Origin: Aneurinibacillus terranovensis DSM 18919
GTDB taxonomy: Bacteria > Bacillota > Bacilli > Aneurinibacillales > Aneurinibacillaceae
Reading direction: 5' to 3'
Assembly: GCF_000430625.1 (NCBI RefSeq)
Contig: NZ_AUMJ01000009.1
Coordinates: 76,645 to 140,644 of the forward strand
Length of the DNA stretch: 64,000 nucleotides
Part shown: piece by piece, positions 8,106 to 16,748 of the stretch
How the letters are laid out: each line of letters starts with the position of its first letter
Numbering within the stretch: position 1 is the stretch's first letter
Position numbers and translations under genes: made by a program
The notes under the pieces: model-generated
What the model was told of the DNA's origin: nothing
The model's input: the letters and a program-made list of their open reading frames with translations, nothing else
Databases searched by the model: none

Positions 8106-8677
8106 ATGGGGACCGTTTTCTTTTGGTTCTTGCTATTAAGCTTTAACGAATCCCCCTCTTGTTGCTTTTCTACAACGAAGCAGCGGGAAAGCATATCATG
8201 CAGCCCCTGTCTTTTCTTTGTAAAACAAACCGGAATAAACACGGGAATAGAAAAAAAGAGAAAGTCTGTGTTTACTGCTGTGTGTTTTGTAAATAAAAGA
8301 AAAAGGATGGATAAGACGGATATTACAGCGGTTCGTACCAAAGATTGAAAGAATGTAATTCTTTTTCCATGTTTATTTACAATTTCAATACCTATTAAGT
8401 TCTTCCCCACCGTTGCTTTTATGGGAGAGCATTCCATGCTTATTTTATAGAGGAGAAAACCCGTTATAAAAGCATACAGGACCTGTTGATCCATCGTAAA
8501 ATGAGAAAATCCCCGGTATTTTTCAAACAGCACAAAACCGAAAAAGAAAGCGATAGAATAAAGGGCACTATCGATACAAAATGATAACAACCGATTAATG
8601 AAATGAGAATAGCTAAATCCTTTTCGTCGTAAGATATAGTCTTCAAAACGTATAATTTTGTTTTTCATTCCGTTCAA
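8087..8677 (-). CDS. RDD-family membrane protein
   Basis: This 196-residue protein has RDD-domain features: a basic residue and ID in the first helix (RLLSFCIDSALYS), then TVGKNLIGIEIVNKHG and QSLVRT, and RQGLHDMLSRCFVV near the end. Four hydrophobic stretches suggest a small polytopic membrane protein. RDD proteins are often implicated in ion or compatible-solute transport, but the substrate here is unknown. GGGGGA precedes a TTG at 8677; an ATG three codons in is the alternative start. It is flanked on both sides by gene-free regions. Confidence 0.75.
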   Translation of the reverse strand: MNGMKNKIIRFEDYILRRKGFSYSHFINRLLSFCIDSALYSIAFFFGFVLFEKYRGFSHFTMDQQVLYAFITGFLLYKISMECSPIKATVGKNLIGIEIVNKHGKRITFFQSLVRTAVISVLSILFLLFTKHTAVNTDFLFFSIPVFIPVCFTKKRQGLHDMLSRCFVVEKQQEGDSLKLNSKNQKKTVPIKISLR

Positions 8678-8810
8678 TGAATATCCCCCTTTACCCCTTT
8701 AGCAACTCAGTTTTCCTAGCAAGAGCAGTATCTTCCTATAAATCGTGACTAATTTATCTATTATTCAAAATAATATACGAAAATTACTGTTAATTCAAAA
8801 TATATTGCGA

Positions 8811-9048
8811 TAGGGTGCATGCGAATGGAATGTTCGCGGGATGCATCGAAATCCGTTACATTTTTGCCGATTTTCCCTTACGATGAAGCATAGATGTCCG
8901 TACTCCTCTTCCGTTTGGGGATCGGCCGAAACATGCAGGTAACTCGAAGATGGAGATAGTCGGCTAAAAGCGTACCCAAACACCAAAGAAACCGGGCAAG
9001 CAGTAAACAAAAATTGAAACAAAAACGACCAAAGTTGGTCGTTTTTTT
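8811..9048 (+). ncRNA. Candidate structured RNA with conserved loop and terminator
   Basis: Three structures line up on the plus strand. First, TGCAT-GCGAA/TTCGC-ATGCA (8816-8845). Second, GCCGA/TCGGC (8925-8929 with 8960-8964) enclosing a 30-base loop that matches the loop at 80-111 at 23 of 29 positions. Third, ACGACCAA/TTGGTCGT plus T7 (9025-9048), an intrinsic terminator. Frames on either strand look like random translation. I found no convincing promoter. It could instead be a decayed dispersed element. The rest of the gap (8678-8810 and 9049-9332) is AT-rich with nothing else recognised. Confidence 0.4.
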
Positions 9049-9332
9049 ACATGATGAACGTGATCTGACGTTCATTGTATATAAAATTTTTCTTTCTGAT
9101 AATGCCGCTTTTATCTAGACGTCATTATTATTAAAAAAAATCATTAACTAGTTTAAATTAGCTGTTCATTTTCTCAGTTCCATACTTCCCTGTACACTCT
9201 CATGAAAATTCACCTGTCCTTTTTATCATGAAATTTATGAATAACTTGTTTACTTTAACAGCCTGACTACCTTGTAGTTAATGGCTAGTTTTTTGTCTGT
9301 TTTGATTTTTCACGCCATAATGACATCAATAG

Positions 9333-9941
9333 CTATAGGCGAACTTTTGCAGGAGGGGACATATACGTTAGTCGACTTTGTTTCACTCCCATTGAAATAA
9401 CACTTTCTAACATTTTCGTTGCTGCAAAAGCAGGATCTATCACCGGTACTTCATACCCGTGTTTTTTAAGCTTTTCCTGAAGAACTGCCGCTACTCCCAT
9501 CATCCCAGTACACCCTAAAACTAGTGCATGAGCTTTATCTTCTTCTATTGCTTTAATCATTTCTTCAAACAAAGCACTTTTCAATTTCTCTTTTTCATTG
9601 ACTTCTAAAACAGGTATATTCACATATCTAACGGAAGCTAAATTTCCGTTAACTCCTAATGTTTTACTAATATTTCCAATCATCGGAACAACATTGGGAA
9701 GTACAGTTACCACAGAAAAAGATTTTGCTAATAAGCTGGCAAAGAGCATCGAAGCTTCGGCTGCACCAACGACCGGAATATTGAGCACTTCACGTGCTGG
9801 TTTAACTCCCGGATCTCCAAAACAGAAACTAATAATTCCATCATACCCGTCCTTTTCAGCTTCTATCGCTTTTTCTAACAGGTTAGGTATGCACAACGCC
9901 TCATCGTATTCACATTCCACGGATTCCACAATCCCCTTCAA
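9333..9941 (-). CDS. Asp/Glu/hydantoin racemase-family protein, N-terminally short
   Basis: This 202-residue protein matches the Asp/Glu/hydantoin racemase family from EYDEALCIPNLLE onward. Both cysteines expected for two-base racemisation are present, in FCFGDPG and LGCTGMMG. The usual first 35-40 residues, with the strand that carries an N-P-N-type motif, are missing. The frame opens only at a TTG immediately after the hydantoinase stop, so the gene starts inside the family fold. It is the last gene of the sigma-54 cluster. It may be a functional short form, a start I have misjudged, or a truncated remnant. Confidence 0.75.
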   Translation of the reverse strand: MKGIVESVECEYDEALCIPNLLEKAIEAEKDGYDGIISFCFGDPGVKPAREVLNIPVVGAAEASMLFASLLAKSFSVVTVLPNVVPMIGNISKTLGVNGNLASVRYVNIPVLEVNEKEKLKSALFEEMIKAIEEDKAHALVLGCTGMMGVAAVLQEKLKKHGYEVPVIDPAFAATKMLESVISMGVKQSRLTYMSPPAKVRL

Positions 9942-11516
9942 TTAATTAACTTTTTCCAAGTTCGCCGCCAGAGTACCTGCCGCTTTGACACGAACACGTG
10001 TAGCGTTACCCGGAAGATAGGCTAATGGTACGTCTTCAATATCCACAATCTTAACAGTATCAGGATCCGCACCGGCGGTGATGGCTTCCTCAATTGCCAT
10101 CTGTTTAGCCAGTTCCAGCGTTTTTTCACGTCCCAGTTCATCCAGAGCAAAGACACGTTCGATCTGCCCGCTGACTTGGGCAATACCAGCACCGATTGCA
10201 TTTGCCACCCCGAAATCACCGGGACGAATGACGTTGGAGGCACCCTTTAGTCGATCCGGTAAGAGAATGCTTCCGCCTCCCACAAGTATCACCGGAACCG
10301 GTTCAGCGCTCGTCTTCATTTTGTCTATCGCTTCCTCAACCATTTCGACGATCTTGGTATAAACTCTTTCCAGTAAAGCTTTATCCAAATGCGCAACCTT
10401 CTCTTGTTCTCCGATATCGGCCTTTCCAAGGGCCACCGCCACATCGGTAGCTGTTAAGGTATCCCCGCCAAAGACAAGCCCCTTTTCCGGTAATCGATAG
10501 CCTACACTATCCGGCCCCACCGTAAAGCTGCCGTCTTCTTGAATGCGTACGATCGTTCCCCCTCCTAAACCGATAGAAACCAGGTCAGGCATCCGGAAAT
10601 TAGTGCGCGCCCCGCCGATCTCAACCGCCAATGAAGATTCACGTGGAAAAGAGTTGATAAGAACCCCAATATCTGTCGTTGTCCCTCCGACATCCACGAC
10701 AAGCGCATCCGATAACCCGGTAAGATAGGATGCCCCGCGGATACTGTTTGTTGGTCCGCAAGCAATCGTAAGAATTGGGTATTTGATAGCATATTCCACA
10801 TTCATAAGAGTTCCGTCGTTTTGTCCAAAGAAGACTTTGGCGTTGATCCCCTCTTCTTTTAGGGCGTTTACAAAACCTTCTGCAGTTGTTTTCGCTACAT
10901 TAACAACCGCGGAGTTAAGAATCGTGGCATTTTCACGTTCCAGAAGACCCACACTGCCGATTTCATGAGAAAGGGAGACTGGAATCTCGCTGCCTAATAC
11001 TTCATGTAAGATTTCTGCAGCACGAAGTTCATGTTGCTTGGAAACCGGTGAGAACACGGATGTTACAGCAACAGAATCGACATTGCCTTTGATTTCATGG
11101 GCTATTCTGTACAAATCGTCTTCATCAAGTTTTGCAATTTCACTTCCGTCGTACTCGTGTCCACCTCGAACAATATACGTGTATTTTCCGAGATGGCGAC
11201 GCAGATCATCAGGAACACCAACTAATGGCTTGACTGCAAGTGTCGCGGGAGCACCAATACGAATAGAGGCGATCTGATTCAAACGTTTGCGTTCCACAAG
11301 CGCATTTGTACAATGGGTTGTACCTAGCGTTGCATAATGAATCTGGCTACGTGGTACACCTGATTTTGCAATTACCTCGCGCATTGCCTTATAAATTCCT
11401 GAGCTTACATCTTCTGTCGTTGCAGACTTGGTTTTTGCTATTACTCTGTATTCACTGTCTAAAAGAACGGCATCAGTATGGGTTCCACCTACGTCAATTC
11501 CAATTCTGTAACTCAT
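9942..11516 (-). CDS. Hydantoinase/oxoprolinase (HyuA) family protein 1
   Basis: This 524-residue protein is of the short HyuA type, an ASKHA-fold ATPase subunit of hydantoinase, oxoprolinase and related carboxylases. The nucleotide-binding signatures are intact: GIDVGGTHTD (6-15), VDVGGTTTD (274-282), a GLGGGT turn, and VGGGSILLPDRL toward the C terminus. Family enzymes use ATP to activate a cyclic amide or ketone. The ATG overlaps the TGA of the upstream DUF917 gene by four bases, implying coupled translation and a two-protein enzyme. The substrate is inferred to be hydantoin-like; it cannot be read from the sequence. Confidence 0.85.
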   Translation of the reverse strand: MSYRIGIDVGGTHTDAVLLDSEYRVIAKTKSATTEDVSSGIYKAMREVIAKSGVPRSQIHYATLGTTHCTNALVERKRLNQIASIRIGAPATLAVKPLVGVPDDLRRHLGKYTYIVRGGHEYDGSEIAKLDEDDLYRIAHEIKGNVDSVAVTSVFSPVSKQHELRAAEILHEVLGSEIPVSLSHEIGSVGLLERENATILNSAVVNVAKTTAEGFVNALKEEGINAKVFFGQNDGTLMNVEYAIKYPILTIACGPTNSIRGASYLTGLSDALVVDVGGTTTDIGVLINSFPRESSLAVEIGGARTNFRMPDLVSIGLGGGTIVRIQEDGSFTVGPDSVGYRLPEKGLVFGGDTLTATDVAVALGKADIGEQEKVAHLDKALLERVYTKIVEMVEEAIDKMKTSAEPVPVILVGGGSILLPDRLKGASNVIRPGDFGVANAIGAGIAQVSGQIERVFALDELGREKTLELAKQMAIEEAITAGADPDTVKIVDIEDVPLAYLPGNATRVRVKAAGTLAANLEKVN

Positions 11517-12610
11517 TTGAGAGCAACTCCTTTTCCTACAAGTTCTTCCACCGGAATGTATTCCATTTCATAGCCAAAATAGGCAGGTCCGCATGTTTCG
11601 ATGCCCTTTGATGTACGCCATTTTGAATGACAAGGAATGCCAACCACTACAGTACGGGCTCCATAACGCAGAGCTTCTGTTGTAATCGGGAGCCCTGTTT
11701 CAGCATCAAGAACCGCAATCAGATCTGGGGTTACACACAAAAGACGGTCATCTGTCTTGGCAATTAAATGCTCATTTTGAAAACGAATTTCGAGGGTTTC
11801 TCCATAATAATCCAACAATCCTTCAATTTTCGCCGTGCCACGGGCAAACCCGGTTTCCGTTTTTCGGTTTATGTCTACCACTTTACCGCGGAATAATTCA
11901 AAACCCTTTGTTATTTTAAGCACTTCTTGAATTGGATCGACATTGTTTTCTTTAGCAAGACGAATGGATCGCCCGATCTCCTCTTCCTGTTTGAGAATAT
12001 TATGAATCCCACTTTCCTTCAGATTTCTTCCCGTCATCGGATAAATCGCAAACATCACCGCTCCGCCTTTTTGAATCGTTACACTGCGGGCAATCCGTTC
12101 CGCCCAGAGGTTATCGATGGTATTTAATAAGGTAACATTGCCTTTTTCATCGGCAATGACCATCGGCGAAGCAGAAATTCCGTCCAGATAGAAAGTAACC
12201 ATTTGTAATTCTGGAAACGCTCGCCCCATTCCATCCACGTCGACAACAGGCAATCCAAGTTGCGCAGCCAGGGCAAGCGGCAGCATGGAATTAAGGCCTC
12301 CCGCTTCAATTGGAAACGTGGCGAAAACTTCCTTCCCCATGTACTTTTCCAATGATTGGAACGCAACTTTCGCTTCATGCCCGCTTGGCGCTTTCTCAAC
12401 CATTACCGTTGGGGCTCCCATCATTCCGGACGATACTACAAACGCGTCGTCAGGAACTTCATCTACCGACAAGAGTTTGATGGGTCCGAATTCCTCTATC
12501 GCTTGAAGCGCCATCAACTTACCTATATACGGGTCCCCTCCGCCGCCGGTTCCCAGTAATGCCGCTCCAACCGCAATATCTTCAATTTCTTGTTTCCCTA
12601 AAAGTCTCAT
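11513..12610 (-). CDS. DUF917 / S-methyl-thiohydantoin desulfurase-like protein 1
   Basis: This 365-residue DUF917 protein has LGTGGGGD (19-26), GMMGAPTV, AGGLNSMLPLALAA and VDVDGMGRAFPELQM, all hallmarks of the family. The N-terminal domain is the one named for S-methyl thiohydantoin desulfurase. Members are often encoded directly before HyuA-type proteins and probably form a complex with them. It starts behind AAGGGAGAG and overlaps the next gene by four bases. It is the closer partner of the intact HyuA paralogue. Confidence 0.85.
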   Translation of the reverse strand: MRLLGKQEIEDIAVGAALLGTGGGGDPYIGKLMALQAIEEFGPIKLLSVDEVPDDAFVVSSGMMGAPTVMVEKAPSGHEAKVAFQSLEKYMGKEVFATFPIEAGGLNSMLPLALAAQLGLPVVDVDGMGRAFPELQMVTFYLDGISASPMVIADEKGNVTLLNTIDNLWAERIARSVTIQKGGAVMFAIYPMTGRNLKESGIHNILKQEEEIGRSIRLAKENNVDPIQEVLKITKGFELFRGKVVDINRKTETGFARGTAKIEGLLDYYGETLEIRFQNEHLIAKTDDRLLCVTPDLIAVLDAETGLPITTEALRYGARTVVVGIPCHSKWRTSKGIETCGPAYFGYEMEYIPVEELVGKGVALK

Positions 12611-12648
12611 GTTTTTCTCTCCCTTCCGTTGTATGTGTCCAAGTGTAT

Positions 12649-13968
12649 TTAAGCTAGTTGATCAACTTCTGGATTTTTTTGACTAATAGCACTACCGAAG
12701 ATCTTCATGCCAACTAAATAGGCTATTCCGCTTACAATAAGGGAATTTATCGAAGGAATTCCAATTTCAATAAAGTAACCTGCCAATGCACCTAGTACCC
12801 AAGCTGCGAGAGTAGTAGGATTTATAGATTCGGAAGTTTCGGGTAACAGCCCCTTTTGACGACTCTCGCCCAATACCTTTCTGTCACGTTTCAGGATAAA
12901 GTAGTCCACTACCATAATCCCGGCAATCGGAGGAACCCAGACGCCAAGTAAAACTAGAAAATTAACGAATTTATCTAGAATACCCACCACCGAAAGAACT
13001 GTTCCAATTATTCCGATAATCAATGTGACGAGCCCCCGGTTCACCTTAACGTTGAATAAAGAATCGATCAGGTTCGTAATTCCCAAGGAAGAGGAATACA
13101 AATTTAAATCGTTAATTTTCACGGTGGCAAAAATCACTATGGCAGCTCCCAGCCAGCCCGTAGTTTGCAGAACAATCGTTACTACATCGCCGCTACCTAC
13201 CGCGTGTGCCATTAATACTGCAATAAGATTCACGCCGAATTCTCCAACTATCGTGCCAATCAAGGTCATCCACAAAACATCTTTGCCGTTCCGACAATAC
13301 CGGCTCATGTCAGGAGTGATTATGGCACCAATCATATATCCCCCGGCCACCATGGTAGCGGCCATTCCCAAAGAAAGCGCCGGACCGGGAGCCGGTGTAG
13401 AAATCAAGTCAACAAGCGAGTGATCTTTCAAAACTTTATAGATACCATAGGCAATAACCGCTAAAAAACCAGGTACCGCAATCCTTGCCGTCCAACTCAG
13501 CCATTTAAAACCGAAGATTACTATGAGTGTGACGAACAAACCGGTTATCGTTGCCGCTAATGGGAAGCCCAATGCACCGTTTAATGCGCCATCCAACCCC
13601 TTTGCAAATACCGAATTCTGAACTCCAAACCATCCTATCGCTCCAATAGCAATGACGGCACCAAGAATACCGGAACCATATTTGCCAAACCCTGTCCAAC
13701 GGGCTAGCAGACTCGTCGAAAGCCCTTCCCGGGCCCCAACAATTCCAATTAATAAACTAACTACTTCCAAGAGAACACTGCCAAGCATAGTGGCCCAAAA
13801 AGCCTGCCAAAATGTCATACCGTACCCGAGTGCCGATCCCAGCATAAATTGAGACAGAGTTGTAAGGGCACCAAGACGTACCAACAGGACTTCCCACATA
13901 GGCAGGCGCGCCCCAGCGGGTACCCTGGTCAGTGAAAAATCATCTGCCATATTGGAGTTCCCATTCAT
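12649..13968 (-). CDS. NCS1-family permease (cytosine/hydantoin-type)
   Basis: This 439-residue protein has about 12 hydrophobic segments and belongs to the nucleobase-cation-symport-1 family, close in appearance to CodB. Typical features are the N-terminal PAGARLPMWEVLLVRLGALT loop, GWFGVQNSVFAKGLDG, and ITPDMSRYCRNGKDVLW in the middle. NCS1 carriers import cytosine, allantoin, hydantoins or related rings with a cation. Its place between the two DUF917/HyuA pairs argues that it brings in their substrate. AAGGAGA lies nine bases before the ATG at 13968; the TTG at 13977 is less likely. Confidence 0.85.
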   Translation of the reverse strand: MNGNSNMADDFSLTRVPAGARLPMWEVLLVRLGALTTLSQFMLGSALGYGMTFWQAFWATMLGSVLLEVVSLLIGIVGAREGLSTSLLARWTGFGKYGSGILGAVIAIGAIGWFGVQNSVFAKGLDGALNGALGFPLAATITGLFVTLIVIFGFKWLSWTARIAVPGFLAVIAYGIYKVLKDHSLVDLISTPAPGPALSLGMAATMVAGGYMIGAIITPDMSRYCRNGKDVLWMTLIGTIVGEFGVNLIAVLMAHAVGSGDVVTIVLQTTGWLGAAIVIFATVKINDLNLYSSSLGITNLIDSLFNVKVNRGLVTLIIGIIGTVLSVVGILDKFVNFLVLLGVWVPPIAGIMVVDYFILKRDRKVLGESRQKGLLPETSESINPTTLAAWVLGALAGYFIEIGIPSINSLIVSGIAYLVGMKIFGSAISQKNPEVDQLA

Positions 13969-14015
13969 TTTTCGCAATCTCCTTCTTTACTATCGATTTT
14001 TTTGAAAAATGGATT

Positions 14016-15389
14016 TTAAAAGAGCGAACCAATTGCCTTAACCTGAACCCTCAAAGCTTGACTCGAAATATAGGCCAACGGAGTTACTTTAATGGATTTG
14101 GCCATCACGGATGCTGGATCAACTCCAGCAAGAATCGCTTCTTGCACAGCTTCTTGTGTAGCCATTTTCACGGCTTCCTCTCGCCCTATTCCTTTTAACC
14201 AATACATTCGATCCACATTCCCACTGATAGGGGCAATACAGGCACCAATTGCACAAACATGAGCATAATAAGGAGGATGAACAACATCAGACCAAGGAAA
14301 TCGAAACTTTGCCTCCAACTCTTTACTCGCCTCTCCTACAAAAACAATGGGGAGAGGATCATATCGGGGTTGAAACCGTTGAACCACTTGAAAAACGGCA
14401 TCCAATTTATCATCACTAATGGAATTCTCTCCTCCAAAAGGGAGTGTAACAATTTCAGGTACCGGCACATTAACGTGGATCCCTGCGATTGGAGTTTTTT
14501 GCCACCTCTCTTTAGGAAATCCTCCCTCTAATACTCCAATGCATGTTCTCTTTCTCCCTACATCCACAACAATACAGTCATTAAGTTGGGTGAGATAAGA
14601 AGCCCCCCTAAGACTTGTTGTCATCCCGGAATAGAGCGTACGGATCGGATAACGCAAAGCATAGTCATAAGACATTAACGATCCATCATTTTGCACGAGA
14701 TAAATACCAGCTTCGATACTAAGTTTCTGTAAAAGATGATCTAAACCTTGTAAGGCTCGCTTCATTACCTTGGATAAAGCGGCATTAAGAATCGCCGCGT
14801 TTTCACGCTCAAGAAATCCGATGCTTCCCAGTTCATGGGACAAGGTAAAAGAATGTCCCTTACCCAATCTGTCTTGGATCCACCCCATGACCATTCGTTC
14901 ATGACTATCATTCACCGGTGAGAAAGTGCCGGTAATGGCAAAGGCATCTATACGTTTCACATTGATTGATTGAAGAAACACATCAATCTCTGTGCGAGAA
15001 GGTGGAGATTTGGAAATCCTCCCATCCACTTCATGGCCACCTTGCAACTCATAATAAACGAGTCCCATCGCCTGTCGAAAAAATTCTGATCCTTCATATA
15101 ACGGGGGAATGCTACCTCTGGCTTGCGAAATCCGAACAGCGCATACCTGAGCCAGATTTCTCTCCTCCAGCAAAGTATCAAGAAAAAGGTTTGTCCCAAT
15201 CATTACCGCTGTAATGTCAGCCGGGCTAACGTTTGTTTGTTTTAAGAGATGTGCGATCAAAGACTGAATTCCTGTCATTACGTCCGGTGTTGTTGATTGG
15301 CTGGCAAAGGTGAGAATATGAAAACTATGATCCATCAGTACGCCATCGGTTTTTTCTCTACCGACATCAATACCTAAACGAAACATCAT
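14016..15389 (-). CDS. Degenerate HyuA-family paralogue (probable pseudo-ATPase)
   Basis: This 457-residue protein aligns with the downstream HyuA paralogue along its length (SHE(L/I)GS(I/V)GFLERENA, QNDG(S/T)LM, RGASYLT, LAYI/LAYL near the end). The ATP-site motifs are altered: GIDVGGTHTD has become GIDVGREKTD, VDVGGTTTD has become VDVGRKRTC, GLGGGT has become LPFGGEN, and VGGGSILL has become VGEASKEL. The reading frame is intact and has a good GGGGAGG site, so this is not simple decay. It overlaps the partner DUF917 gene by 23 bases. A structural or regulatory partner role is inferred. Confidence 0.8.
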   Translation of the reverse strand: MMFRLGIDVGREKTDGVLMDHSFHILTFASQSTTPDVMTGIQSLIAHLLKQTNVSPADITAVMIGTNLFLDTLLEERNLAQVCAVRISQARGSIPPLYEGSEFFRQAMGLVYYELQGGHEVDGRISKSPPSRTEIDVFLQSINVKRIDAFAITGTFSPVNDSHERMVMGWIQDRLGKGHSFTLSHELGSIGFLERENAAILNAALSKVMKRALQGLDHLLQKLSIEAGIYLVQNDGSLMSYDYALRYPIRTLYSGMTTSLRGASYLTQLNDCIVVDVGRKRTCIGVLEGGFPKERWQKTPIAGIHVNVPVPEIVTLPFGGENSISDDKLDAVFQVVQRFQPRYDPLPIVFVGEASKELEAKFRFPWSDVVHPPYYAHVCAIGACIAPISGNVDRMYWLKGIGREEAVKMATQEAVQEAILAGVDPASVMAKSIKVTPLAYISSQALRVQVKAIGSLF

Positions 15390-16506
15390 TTTCTTCCTCC
15401 CCTTCTTGAAGCTGAAGTTGTTCCGTTGGAAAAAACTCGTTAGCAATACCAAAACATCTTGGCCCTACGATCTCAAGCATTTTTGAATCACGAAGCAATG
15501 GTGGACTTGGAATTGCGATCACCCATACTTTTCGATGGTTTTCCAGTTCCTCAATCATGATGGGATTCCCCGTATCCGCATCCAATACACAAATGAGATC
15601 CGGAACCATAGCTAGTGCTCGCTCTCCTTTCTTAGCAAACAAGTATTCATTTCTAAATAAGATTTCGACTTGCTCACCTACGAAAAAGCTGGCTCCTTCT
15701 ACTATAAGAGTACCACTTAATAAACCACCGACTATGTTTCGTTGAATATCCACCACTTTTCCTTCGATTAATTTGTACGGCCTTCCATAAATGGAATTTT
15801 CAAATATTTCGACTAATCGAACAACAATCCGATCGATATTTGCATGGGCCGCCTTTACGGCTTCCCCAAGTCGTATGGCGAGGGAAAACGTTTGGTGAAG
15901 AGCGACTTCCCGTACCTCCATTCCCCGCATAGGATAACCGGAAATCGCTGCCCATCCCCCTAATTCCATGACCTTACGACGTGCCTCATCCTCCACTTTT
16001 TCATTCGAGGCTTCTGAAAACCGGTAACATCCCCCACAATCATTCACCATCATTAAGGGGGAAGCCTGAATTCCAAACGCATGGAAAGTGGTCATCTGCA
16101 GTTCCGGAAATGCCCGTCCCATACCGTCGCTATCTAAAAGGGGAAGTTTAGACAACGCTGCTGTCAGCACGGGAACCATGGCATTCATTCCTCCAATTTC
16201 CAAACCCATCACAGCTCCAACAGAAATATTTTTTTCCATTTCTAACTCACGAATGGCTGTAGGTATTTCCGTTCCTGTAAGGATTTTTTCATTCAAAACT
16301 GTCGGGGAACCCATAATGGCTACTGGAACCACCCATTCTTCATCAACCACTCTAAATGGCGACAGTAGTGGAACCGGCCCTTCCTCACGGATGGCCCGAA
16401 GCGCGAGTAACTCAAGCAAGGTACTGTCTCCACCACCTCCAGAACCCAGATACTTAGCACCATAAGCTAGCGACTGAACATCTTGTTCCGTTATATGCTT
16501 TTTCAT
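15367..16506 (-). CDS. DUF917 / S-methyl-thiohydantoin desulfurase-like protein 2
   Basis: This 379-residue protein is the paralogue of the DUF917 protein at 11513-12610, and its family motifs are all kept: LGSGGGGD, IMGSPTV, LEIGGMNAMVPV and DSDGMGRAFPELQM. The ATG at 16506, behind GAGGGG, is chosen over the TTG at 16536 because the TTG lies inside the sigma-54 promoter. It is the first gene of the operon. That DUF917 is intact while its HyuA partner has lost its ATP motifs suggests DUF917 carries the chemistry in this pair. Confidence 0.85.
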   Translation of the reverse strand: MKKHITEQDVQSLAYGAKYLGSGGGGDSTLLELLALRAIREEGPVPLLSPFRVVDEEWVVPVAIMGSPTVLNEKILTGTEIPTAIRELEMEKNISVGAVMGLEIGGMNAMVPVLTAALSKLPLLDSDGMGRAFPELQMTTFHAFGIQASPLMMVNDCGGCYRFSEASNEKVEDEARRKVMELGGWAAISGYPMRGMEVREVALHQTFSLAIRLGEAVKAAHANIDRIVVRLVEIFENSIYGRPYKLIEGKVVDIQRNIVGGLLSGTLIVEGASFFVGEQVEILFRNEYLFAKKGERALAMVPDLICVLDADTGNPIMIEELENHRKVWVIAIPSPPLLRDSKMLEIVGPRCFGIANEFFPTEQLQLQEGEEENDVSFRY

Positions 16507-16531
16507 GGATGATCCCCTCACTTTTTTAATA

Positions 16532-16548
16532 AGCAAATCTCATGCCAA
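16532..16548 (-). promoter_or_regulatory. Sigma-54 (-24/-12) promoter of the hydantoin-like operon
   Basis: TTGGCATGAGATTTGCT on the minus strand matches the TTGGCACN5TTGCW consensus at all but one position, with GG and GC at the required spacing. The start point would be near 16521, about 15 bases before the ATG at 16506, leaving room for the GAGGGG ribosome site. The neighbouring gene is a sigma-54 activator. Confidence 0.85.
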
Positions 16549-16701
16549 CTTATTTCAATCAGATGTACACTAAAGTAACTCAATAATTAACCTTAAATTG
16601 TGAATAATTAGTAAAATTTAGAGAATAATTACTCCACCCAGGATACAAAACAAAACTTTTTTTATGAACTAAAACACCGATATTTTCATATAATATTGTT
16701 T

Positions 16702-16748
16702 TTCTCACCATTTATCGTTTTTTATCTTCATTTATCGATAATTCTCAC
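16702..16748 (-). promoter_or_regulatory. Phased repeats, candidate activator-binding site
   Basis: Three TTTATC words (16711, 16721, 16731) recur with an exact 10-base period, the outer two extended to ATTTATCG. TTCTCAC flanks them at 16702 and 16742. They lie about 165-200 bases upstream of the sigma-54 promoter, a normal distance for an enhancer site. A second pair, GAATAATTA, occurs at 16602 and 16623. Binding is inferred only. Confidence 0.4.

Noticed and set aside
8795-9075. Two overlapping minus-strand frames in the 8.7-9.3 kb gap
   Set aside because: They lack a ribosome site, lie over a structured region with a plus-strand terminator, and have unlikely composition.
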